A program made the translations under genes and the position numbers. Shown in pieces: positions 1 through 9,100 of a stretch of 64,000 bases of DNA (positions within the stretch are counted from its first letter, which is position 1; the number at the start of each line of letters is the position of its first letter). The notes beneath the pieces are model-generated. The model was not told the DNA's origin, ran no database searches, and saw nothing but the letters and a program-made list of their open reading frames with translations. The DNA is from Carpediemonas membranifera (Eukaryota > Fornicata), in contig JAHDYR010000011.1 in NCBI GenBank assembly GCA_019828565.1, positions 310,001 through 374,000 of the forward strand, read 5' to 3'.

Positions 1-713
1 GCTCGGCAAGACCCGCGGCAGTCTGGCCCTTGGAGGCAATGGCGTTGATACCCTGCTTGAGCAGAGGAGCACAGGTGAAGTCGTTCTCTACGATCTTGTT
101 GTACCCATTGGGGTCAGAAATGCCGTCGAACAGGGCAACAGGAGCAGACGATGCGATGGCACCGGCGATAACGTGGGGATACTTCGTCCGCATCCAGGCA
201 GCGAGCATACCGCCGTAGGAGCCGCCGAATGCGATCACAGGGACGTCGTGGGTGGGGTGGGTGGCCTTCCAGTGGTCGAGGAACTTGGCATAGTCCATAA
301 GAGCTTGCTCAGAGGAGAGCCAGGCAAAGTTGTGGATGTCCTTGAAGGTCCTAGCGCCGAAAGGGAGGCTGGAACCGTAGTATCTGTGCTCAGCGATGAT
401 TACAAGGGCTGAGAGCTCCTGGGCGTGCTCGAAGATGGCACCGGTGTTCTCCCAGTAGACTTCTATGGGACTCTCGTTGCCTGTGCTGTGTAAGAACGGC
501 GGAGAACGGGGATAAACCATACTAGAAGAGGATAGCCTCGGGCTTGTTGTTCTTGACATAGCCGTCGTACACAAAGTAGCGAATGTTCATCGTTCTCGTG
601 TCGAAGAGAGCGAAGTTGTCGAGCATGGTGGTGAACGTGCCCTTCTCAGTTGGTTCGGGGATGGTGAAAGCAAGCGTGGTCAGAACAAGCAGGAATACCA
701 CAGCAAGCTTCAT
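1..713 (-). CDS. Serine peptidase family S28 (prolyl carboxypeptidase-like), 5' part, spliced
   Basis: Secreted or lysosomal serine peptidase expected to cleave Pro-X bonds near peptide termini. The 63 codons of exon 1 begin with a hydrophobic signal peptide (MKLAVVFLLVLTTLAF). They continue with the family hallmark around 'TMLDNFALFDTRTMNIRYFV'. The frame then meets TAG, but removing a 37-nt intron (486-522) restores the S28 sequence: YTGNE, then AEHRYYGSSLPFG, then FGGSYGGMLAAWMR. GGSYGG holds the nucleophilic Ser. Exon 2 stays open to the left edge of the window, so the Asp and His of the triad are outside. The start at 713 is the only ATG ahead of the signal peptide. The family is recognised with confidence; the splice junction is inferred from frame and motif conservation. 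Confidence 0.88.
486..522 (-). other. Spliceosomal intron, 37 nt, in the S28 peptidase gene
   Basis: It starts GTATGG and ends CTTACACAG on the minus strand. Without removal the reading frame stops at once at 522-524. With removal, exon 1 ends in TA and joins C to make the Tyr of the conserved YTGNE segment. A second AG lies 5 nt downstream, but using it would lose conserved residues. Confidence 0.82.
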
Positions 714-1517
714 TGGCGATGCTTTTGGTGCAGTTTAGGGATTCAATCGTGTGGGAATCGTTTGACCCCATGCCGCGCGGGGCGCGGCTGGCTTACGTGT
801 TACTGAGGAGTGTATGTAAAAAGTTTAGGGATTCCAGATCCTCAAGCGTCAGAATGAGGCCGTGGACGGCAAGTGGGCGCCGGCCCGAGACCGCATGCTG
901 GGAGACATCGCAGCGTCTCTCATCCGGGACAACTCCACCATATTAAACTGTAGTAGAGTGTGTGTTGGTGGGTACCTTTTGGCATAGGTGGTTAAGTCTG
1001 TCTGTCCGTAGAGCTACGCAACGTCTACCGGTGTCAGGTGGGGGCTGCTTCGGCGGCCATCTTACCAGGCAATGAGCCACCCCATGCCGCACGGGGCGCG
1101 GTTTTGCTGCTGTTTACGAGAGCGCGTAAAAATTGAGTTCAGGGATATTCCGGTGTGGCGACATAAACTGAGCTATCAATGGGCCGCTGTTAACACCGCC
1201 AGGCGGCAACGGTGGATATGACCCAGTACATTTCAGCTACTCTGACCATGACATAGAACTCACCATGGCGCGAGGGGCGCGAGGAAACTGGATGCAGTCA
1301 GAATCTCAAACTGTTTAGACCATCTTTCACCACCACGGGTCTAACCCTCTCAGTAACTAACTAACCAAACTTGTAAGCTTTCGTAGCCCAAACTGCCCGC
1401 ACTTTAAGGGAACTGACAGCGAAGCGTGTCAAACTGCTGATGACGCGCCATGTTTGTCAATGACGCACATGTCAGACTCTATAGAGTCATGAAATCTCGA
1501 AAGGTTCCACTTCTCCG
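714..1517. repeat. Intergenic region with a GC-rich motif in three copies
   Basis: No gene is supported here, between the divergent S28 and PSI/LRR genes. A near-identical GC-rich word, ATGCCGCGCGGGGCGCGG, occurs at about 770-787. Variants occur at about 1085-1102 (one change) and 1264-1281 (diverged). The first two copies are each followed by a GTAAAAA...AGGGAT-type stretch (about 815-835 and 1125-1150), so a longer degenerate unit seems duplicated. It could be an upstream regulatory element or a relic repeat. Confidence 0.4.
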
Positions 1518-4500
1518 ATGAAACGACCAATAGTCTTCCTTTTGGTCCTTTTATCGCTTTTGGCCGCTGTTATGGCGGCCGAAAGCTGCTCAAGCTTCTC
1601 TCCTCATCATTGTACAACCTCTAGAGGTTGCTCATGGTGCGCTTCTGAGAACCAGTGTTTCCTGATCGGCGCCGACTGTCCCGTCTTGATCGAGTGCGCC
1701 TCCTGCACGCTCGACGGCGACTACTACTGCACCACCGATACGGACGCCTTCTGCACCTCCCGCGCCGGCTGCGACGCTCTTCGCGCTGATGTCAAGTCGT
1801 GCGACCTCCACGCCAACACGGCGACCTGCACCCAATGTCTCGACATCCCCAACGCCGTCTGGTGCCCCGCCCCCGAGCCTTTCTGCTTCTCCAAGCTGGA
1901 CAAGGCTGCCGCCCAGACCTGCAAGCAGCTAACTGGCTCCTCTGCCACCATCTCCGACCCTCCTGCATGCGCTATAGCCTCTGAGACCTGCAGCACCTGC
2001 CTCCTTAACGACGGGGTATGGTGCGATGTCATCAACAGCTGCATCTCCGCCACCGACTCTGACTCGTGCTCCCTATGCGAGGCCAAAGGCGGCGTCTGCC
2101 GTGCTGAGACATGCGAGGTCCAGCCGACCTCTTCATCCTACACGATGAACGCCACAGCCTTGGACGCCCCAGGTGTCATTAGCGTTCAGTCCGTGGACCG
2201 TCTTGGGGAGTGCGTCGATTGCATCGTGAAGGGCCTCACCTGGTGCCTGTTTCCCGGTGTGACGACCGACCGGTGTCTTGCTGATGACAGCACTTGTACG
2301 ACAGCAGGCGGGTATGTGATCGAATCTTGCAACATTCCCGCTTATAGTTGCTATGAATGCGTCATTTTGGATTCGCCACACATCTGGTGTCCTGAAAACG
2401 CTGTCGAGCAGCAGTGCGTACCAGCACCTGTGGGGTGCGACGGAGGCGCGACTTACTGGAGTGTCACCCCAGAACAATGCCAGTGCATTGAATGCGTCAC
2501 CAGTGAGTACTCAAACCTGGCTGCGTACTGCGTTGGCGACAGGCTTGGCTGCTACGATGACCCTTTCGAGTGTCAGCTTCCTCTCACGTCGCCCGTCACT
2601 CCCCAAATGTGCATGACTCCGTGCACCCAGTGTCTTGCTGGCAGCAACCTTGTTTGTGTTTCTCCGACCAACGATCCATATTGTGTCGCTGATTCTACTG
2701 CCGGTGCCGCCCGCTGCTCGTCTCATGGAGGAGTTCTGGTCGACAATTGCGACGAAAACTGCGAAACTTGTACCACAAACGAGCGCGCATGGTGCATTAG
2801 AGCCGACGATCCCGACTTCCAGTACTGCGCACAGAGTTGTGAAGATGGCGATATCGTTGTCAACGCTGGCAGCTGCGCGTTCATTGACCACGACGAGTGC
2901 GGCACTTGCACCAATGACGGCGGCGAGTGGTGTGTATCCACCGGCCTCTGCATGGACTCCGAGGCCACGGAGACTACGTGCCCCGAAGATCCTGTAACCT
3001 TCCCTTGCGAGTGCCTCGGCGGGTGCGTGGAAGGCCCCGTTGAGGACAAAAGCTGCGTCTGGTGCGTCTTCGCCGATGACAACCTCAACCATTACACCGA
3101 GACGGAGGTAGACTGTCTGACCGAAGGCGGATATGCTGCCAAGTCATGCGGCTGCGGTCTCGAATGTCAGTCTGCAGGCGGCATATGCTGCGTCTCTTGC
3201 GAGGGCGAGGACATTTGCGTCTCTCCCGGCGATTCTGACCGCTGCATTCTGGACGACATGGTTCCCATTGGCTCTCTTGGCCTCTACTCTGCCATCCCAT
3301 GCCTTGAGTGCCTCTGTGCAGACGACGAAGTCTACTGCCCGGACGCGCTGATGTGTGTCGAGGGAGACTTCTGCGACGCTGGGTCCACCGTTGCTCAGAA
3401 GAAGGACTGCTTCACATGCGAGCAGTGTGTCCTGCTCAACGAGTACACGCCCGCTCGATTCTGCGCTGAGAGCTTCAGCAATGTCGGCTGCGTCACGAAC
3501 CAGTGGCCTTCCGACTCTGAGGCTTGCAACGAGGTCTTCTGCGAGGTCACCTGCGAGACCTGCGTCGACGAGGATCACGTGTGGTGCACTGACCCTGATA
3601 GGGGCAGCTCGCTGTGCACCACCGCTGACGCATGCTCGAGCTTAGGAGGCATCGCCAGCTCCATTCTCGATGACTGCAACCCCTCATGCTGCGAAGAGTG
3701 CGCCGATGACGAGACCTGCGAGTGCGAGTGCGTCCCCATTTGCCCCTACGACCAGTGTGACGAGTGCATAGCAGACCCCCTCTGCTCCTGGTGCGGCGCC
3801 GAGGTCACCGGCGTGCCCGGCCAGTGCATCCCAGACACACTCGCGGATACGTGCAACGAGACGCTGTACACTGAGATCTGCCCCACCACTGGCGTCATAT
3901 GCGACATCCAGGAGGACTGCCCCGCTTGCACCGAGGGCGGCTGCGAGTGGTGCGTGGCCGACTGCCTCTGCTCTGAGGAGGGCGCCTGCTCCATCCCGGG
4001 CACGGTCGTCACGGACCCCGCGGAGTGCGACCCCGAGATCGACCTCGACGCCGTCTGTGGCGGCCTCACTGAGCTCGAGATGCTCCGCGACGTCTTCTAC
4101 CCATCCCTGAACGGCGACCAGTGGTCCGACAACAGCCTGTGGGGCATCGGCGAGACCCCCTGCGCCTGGCATGGCGTCAGCTGCAGCGGCGGCCACGTTA
4201 TTGCCATCGAGCTGAGCGACAACAACCTCAGCGGCGCCATTCCCCCGCAGATCGCGTGCCTCGAGTACCTCAAGACCCTCGACCTCTCCCACAACAGCAT
4301 CGGCGGCATCATCCCGCCCGAGCTGACGGCCATGACGAACCTCAAGTACCTCTTCCTCAACGACAACCAGCTCCGCGGCCCGCTGCCGTCGTTTGATCTC
4401 TGGACTGCCCTGCAGTACGCCTACTTCGAGGAGAACTGCCTCTGCGGCCCCATCCCGGATATGGGCGCGATGGTGGCCCTCCGTGAGATCCACTTCTCCA

Positions 4501-4703
4501 GCAACCGCCTCTCTGGCCCCTTCCCAGAGGACGTCCTGACCCTCCTCCCCAACAACGCTGGACAGAACCCGCTGTTTGAGATCCGTAACGCCTGCAACTA
4601 CGTCACCGAGCCCTACTCAGGCTTCTGGGACGAGCTGTCGACCAAGCTGCTCGAACTTGTCCTCGACGAGGATGAGTGCACATATTGCAGCGCTGAGATC
4701 TGA
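1518..4703 (+). CDS. Secreted Cys-rich protein: tandem PSI-like repeats plus C-terminal leucine-rich repeats
   Basis: 1061 aa, beginning with a signal peptide (MKRPIVFLLVLLSLLAAVMA). Residues from about 23 to 840 are very Cys-rich. They contain at least eight repeats of a CxxC...WC pattern (for example CSTCLLNDGVWC, CETCTTNERAWC, CGTCTNDGGEWC), which resembles the CxxC...CxWC core of PSI domains. From about residue 855 follow an LRR N-cap (LNGDQWSDNSLWG...CAWHGVSC) and plant-type LRRs of the LxxNxLSGxIP kind, ending in a Cys-containing cap. No transmembrane segment or GPI-like tail is visible, so secretion is likely. The repeats invite comparison with variable surface proteins of diplomonads, but no VSP-type C-terminal anchor is present. 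The function is unknown; adhesion or ligand binding is a guess. Confidence 0.85.
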   Translation: MKRPIVFLLVLLSLLAAVMAAESCSSFSPHHCTTSRGCSWCASENQCFLIGADCPVLIECASCTLDGDYYCTTDTDAFCTSRAGCDALRADVKSCDLHANTATCTQCLDIPNAVWCPAPEPFCFSKLDKAAAQTCKQLTGSSATISDPPACAIASETCSTCLLNDGVWCDVINSCISATDSDSCSLCEAKGGVCRAETCEVQPTSSSYTMNATALDAPGVISVQSVDRLGECVDCIVKGLTWCLFPGVTTDRCLADDSTCTTAGGYVIESCNIPAYSCYECVILDSPHIWCPENAVEQQCVPAPVGCDGGATYWSVTPEQCQCIECVTSEYSNLAAYCVGDRLGCYDDPFECQLPLTSPVTPQMCMTPCTQCLAGSNLVCVSPTNDPYCVADSTAGAARCSSHGGVLVDNCDENCETCTTNERAWCIRADDPDFQYCAQSCEDGDIVVNAGSCAFIDHDECGTCTNDGGEWCVSTGLCMDSEATETTCPEDPVTFPCECLGGCVEGPVEDKSCVWCVFADDNLNHYTETEVDCLTEGGYAAKSCGCGLECQSAGGICCVSCEGEDICVSPGDSDRCILDDMVPIGSLGLYSAIPCLECLCADDEVYCPDALMCVEGDFCDAGSTVAQKKDCFTCEQCVLLNEYTPARFCAESFSNVGCVTNQWPSDSEACNEVFCEVTCETCVDEDHVWCTDPDRGSSLCTTADACSSLGGIASSILDDCNPSCCEECADDETCECECVPICPYDQCDECIADPLCSWCGAEVTGVPGQCIPDTLADTCNETLYTEICPTTGVICDIQEDCPACTEGGCEWCVADCLCSEEGACSIPGTVVTDPAECDPEIDLDAVCGGLTELEMLRDVFYPSLNGDQWSDNSLWGIGETPCAWHGVSCSGGHVIAIELSDNNLSGAIPPQIACLEYLKTLDLSHNSIGGIIPPELTAMTNLKYLFLNDNQLRGPLPSFDLWTALQYAYFEENCLCGPIPDMGAMVALREIHFSSNRLSGPFPEDVLTLLPNNAGQNPLFEIRNACNYVTEPYSGFWDELSTKLLELVLDEDECTYCSAEI

Positions 4704-5550
4704 TAAATGACCCGTGCTGATCGAGGATAGCACGCGATGTGTCCATTTGGAGCACAGTGGCTGCAATACTGCTCAAACAGGCCTCGGGGGCCGACTGGTC
4801 GAGTTGGCCTGATAGGGGACGGCCGAATTTTGATGAGTTAAGTCAATGTGTACTTTGGACTCAATTATTCTAGTCCTGCGTGGCACATCTGATGGTCGGT
4901 GGTAACATCGGTGGGCCAAGTCCTCATTGCACAATAAAGAAGAAGAAATTTGCGTGTGTCTGGTATCAGGCCCCGGTTACTTGGGCTGCTTTCCCACCTC
5001 ATTGCACAATAAATGCTCCCAGTAACTATTTCTGAGGGCGGCCAGAGCGGTGGGCGAGATGCCACTCAGCCAGTCCTCTCATCCACTGACAAAATAGTAG
5101 CCAAGAGGAGCAAGCCAAACATCTTTCTGAAAGATTTATGAATTTAATCACTTACTGCTTAATCTACATGGCCTGTTGGGGCCAGCCACTCCGCTGGGAG
5201 GATCTCGTCCCACGGCAACAAACTCGTTGTCGCGGTCCGCCCCTCCCCCGAGGTGATGATGGGGTATTGGTGAAGGCGGCGGTTGTTAGCTCGCCGCACT
5301 GCCGTCAGGCTGCTGGCACTCCACTCGACCAGGGTCTTGACAAGCGCCCGTCGTGCCTCCTGGATGGTAAATAATGGTGACCGAGAGTGAGTCGACAGAA
5401 AGATGCCTGTTGTGGACTACCTGGGCGGATGCATCAATGCTACATCCGTCAGGCGTTACACAAACTATAGCTGGTTCGACGTCATAGTCAGCATACTGCT
5501 GCTTCTTCCGATGTATCAAGTCCTGGTTATCACCTTTGGCAACGGTGAAT
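4704..5550. other. Intergenic stretch, no gene recognised
   Basis: No convincing coding region. The phrase CCTCATTGCACAATAAA occurs twice (about 4922-4938 and 4999-5015), suggesting a small local duplication. The AATAAA words may serve as polyadenylation signals for the gene ending at 4703. Short ORFs here show no recognisable similarity. Confidence 0.35.
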
Positions 5551-6144
5551 TCAATGACGAGCGGCTTCAGGGTCTCGAATCAGGATATCTGCCTTCCTTC
5601 TAATGACGTTACGGCCCCTTGGCATCGTTTCCGGTGGCGTTCCTCCCCGATCCACGATCCGTTTCCACTCGCGGAGGTACTGGATCAGCTCCTGAGCGGC
5701 CTGTGGCTTAAGGTAGCCGTAGTCCAGCGGGACCTCGGGCTTTGCGTGGGGTGTAACTCGTCTAATGAGCTCTAGCACAGCATGTTGGATGCCCCGGTGT
5801 CTAATCACCAGTGACCTGCCTCGTGTCACCTCTAGACCCCACGTGTTGGAGTAGCATACCATCATGTGGCAGAACCAATCCCTGCCCGCGTTCACATGGG
5901 CGTTGCCGAAGGGGCACCTGTGTTCCGCTCGCCCCCCGACACTTCGGGCCATCGGGTCTGGGAGTCCGGCCATGTATGGGGCCCCTGCCGACAGCCTCAG
6001 CGCAGTAGTCACGCACAGTGCCGCGCGGGGGTCTTCCTCTGGGGTGAAAGACAGCCCAGCTCTGATGAGCTCATCCATGGGGTGTGGTCCGGTCAATGAG
6101 GCCCTCCATGCATACAGTAGGTCCAAATAAAAATAATTTATCAT
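5551..6144 (-). CDS. Hypothetical protein, possibly a retroelement C-terminal remnant
   Basis: 197 codons; initiation at Met23 (6078) is equally possible. I do not recognise a family with certainty. The middle reads HRCPFGNAHV...FCHMMVC...VIRHRGIQHAVLELIRR, and the end has RRKADILI after a PEVPLDYGYL segment. This order (Cys/His knuckle, RH..I..., then EP...RxADI) recalls the C-terminal region of some protist and fungal retroelement or REase-like proteins. That comparison is inference. It lies alone between the LRR gene and the receptor-like gene, with its 3' end in AT-poor DNA. It could also be a chance ORF; the reading frame is intact. Confidence 0.35.
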   Translation of the reverse strand: MINYFYLDLLYAWRASLTGPHPMDELIRAGLSFTPEEDPRAALCVTTALRLSAGAPYMAGLPDPMARSVGGRAEHRCPFGNAHVNAGRDWFCHMMVCYSNTWGLEVTRGRSLVIRHRGIQHAVLELIRRVTPHAKPEVPLDYGYLKPQAAQELIQYLREWKRIVDRGGTPPETMPRGRNVIRRKADILIRDPEAARH

Positions 6145-6165
6145 TGGACATTTAACGACATAATT

Positions 6166-9100
6166 CTACAGATCGGCCATCTCAGCCACTGACCATGTCT
6201 TGCTGTTTCTCTCACTCGATGCCCTCAGCGCGTGCCCATAGTACCTGGCGTGGCACACCAGACACATGAGGACCTCAGACCGCCACCTCGCCTTGTTATC
6301 AGCGTACAACGAGGCCTTGAACGTTGCCGCATGCACGCCGCAGACATGGCAGGCGAGCACTGGCATCTCGACCTGATTCTCTTCATCAGAAGGCGCATGG
6401 TTGGGTAAGTGGGTCTCACAGACCATCCCCCACTCGTTTCTAGAGTGGTGGAAGTTGCCGTTGGGCACGATGAACAGGCTCTTGTGCAGGCCTGGGCAGT
6501 CGGCGCAAACCATGGTGTGTATGATGGTCTCCCCCACCTCGGGCTCAATATCATGCTTGCTAAATATGGGGCAACCATAAATGCACTTCCGGCAGTAGTA
6601 TTTGACCCGTATCCAGTCTGGCATGCCTGACATCGCCCGCTTGATTGTGACATGACCGTAATGGGCCAGCTCGCCGCTTCCACTTCCACAGGAGCAACAC
6701 TCTGGCTCGAACGAGGGGGCGCTGGGAGCAGTGAAGACCCGACCCCAATTGATCTCGGCGTTGATGTCACGGACGGTGCGGGTCGGGAAAGATGTGTCGC
6801 GCGCGCTTTCATTGAACACAGAGACGTGGTTGTCGAGTATGTGTGTCAGATTGGTTCTGGCCGAAGCAGAGTGTTTGAACAGCCTGTCGCCGACTGGGAA
6901 GACATCAGTTACAGCATAAGTGCGGTGGGCGTTATCTTCCACAGCCGAGGGCATCGCTTCTTCTTTCGCATGCCGCAGTTTAATGCGGTAGAGGCGACGG
7001 AGAGCGAGGTCGGCCAGGCGGTTGGGTATCGTGTGAATCTTGGCCACAAAGAGAAGGCGGAGGCAGCCGCAGCAGGCAGCGCTCACTACACCCACGCCGA
7101 GCAGACCCACGGCCATTACGGAGCATACAACGAGCACGGCGACCCAGGCGAAAATAGGCTCGTCCGCTGCATCCGCCACAGTGGCATCCTGGAGGTAGTA
7201 AAGACCGTAAACCTTGTCACTGGCGCCGTATGTTGGGTGGACGCACCAGGCACGTACCATGCCGTAAAGGACATCAATGGTTGCCTCCGTGTCTGCCTGA
7301 TGTCTCACCCCTTCCTCCTCGAGAACGAGCGTGGTGACTGGCTTCTCGATATATTCATACATGAGGTCTGAAGCGAGCGGGCACTTGATAGAGACCTTTC
7401 TAGTGTCTGAATTCGTCGCTGAAGTTGGATAAATGACCGGTGTCTTCATCTTTTGGATGACTGAGAAGCTAGCAGTAGCCTGACCTGATTGGAGTCGGCC
7501 AGCGGCAGAGACTGTGGCGGTGGCGGTGACGTTGCCCGACAGCCCAGCGAGGCTGACAGAAGCCGTGTCGGATGAGGTGAAGTCGAGCTCGAGATACTTC
7601 CAGCCGACCGTGACCGCGACCTTGGCGTCAGCGCAGTCGACGCATGTCACCTCGAGCATGTCCGTGGAAAGCGTCTCGTTCGCAACAGTGATCGACGGAG
7701 GGTCGAGCGCGGCAAGGAGAGGCTCACACATACCGACCGCGCTCTTCGCAAGGCCGACCTCGCATGAACATTGGCTGGCCGAAGTCTGCGGGGCGGAGGC
7801 TCTGCTCGAACCTGAGGGGCAAGAGACGCAGGTGAAATGGGGAGCCGAAAAGGCAGAGAGATCGGAGTACACGTGGCTTTGAATCGCCCGCATCGTGGAG
7901 GTTGAAGTGAAGTCGAAGGGGACCAGGCTGACCGTTTCGCCGTTGGTTGTCATCGTGACCGAGGGCACCTCTGTGGTTGAGTCAAATCCGACTGTGACAT
8001 TCGTGACCGGTGTGTCCGACAGATAGCTGAGGGTGACGTTGTTGGTCCCAGCAGGCAAGACAATGGCGTTGCTGGTTGAGAGATATGCGAGCTTCCCCTT
8101 GTTGATTCCGGTAAAAAGGCCGAGGCAGCTGATGTCGGTGCTTGTCGTGCATGTAGCTGGCACCTTGTTGGACAGATCCGTGCTAAATACTCCCATTGCC
8201 GCCAATGTCTGAGCGACAGTCGACTCGACGGTCAGAGTCAGTGATGTAAGAACGACAGCCTTGATCTCGGAAGCCCCACACATGCAGTAGGTCCCACCGA
8301 TCACGCCGGAGCTGCAGGTTTCCGGAAGTCCGGAATATTGATCTGTCACAGTTGCTACAGTCGAACCAGACCCGGTTGGATAAGTGTCAACTCCGAAATC
8401 TTCGGGGAAAACAGCTCTGGTTGTGACCACGAGGTCTGTGACAAGTCCACTGACTCTAGATGCAGTCCAACCGCTCGACTGTGACACATCGAAGACACCA
8501 GTCGTGTTGACAGGCATGGCGAGTGGCCCATCAGCGCCCAGGCCGACGAGGACACCGTGTTCGTGAAGTAGTGCCAGATCATACAACATCGGGGGGAGCA
8601 CAGTCGAGCCGATATACTCACCATCGATTGTAAATGCGATGCGGGTCGACCCGGCGGTGAGGGTGACACCAATCATCTGATTAGCAGACACTGTAAAGGA
8701 CGAGGAGGCGTAGTCAGTGAGTGATGCCGAGGGAACCCAGGCATGCAGCTGGCAGAGACGGTCCGTGCACTTTAGGGAGACCGAGATCAGGCCATATATC
8801 TCGAATATCGACATAGGATCTGAGGTGATCTTGGTCGAGTCGATCTTGACCGCGATCCCAAGAACGTCAGTCTCAAGTGCTGTTAGGACGGTGTTGCCGT
8901 CGAGCCTCACACCCCGCTCGTATCTTGCGGTCGGCGTGGATCCTACAAAGAGCGTGGACGCGACATCCTCGTCAGCCGGAGTTGTCAAGGCCACCACAAC
9001 CCCAGAGTCTGAGTCAACCTGAGTCCCGGCTGGCGGGTCGACGCAAGTGAGAGCTCCGCCGCCCAGGCTGACATACTTGGTCGTGTCAACGCACCTGACG

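Noticed and set aside
3684-4493. 269-codon antisense ORF in the LRR gene, and similar antisense frames at 2511-3092
   Set aside because: GC-rich shadow frames of the LRR and Cys-repeat codons; no start context or protein-like motifs.
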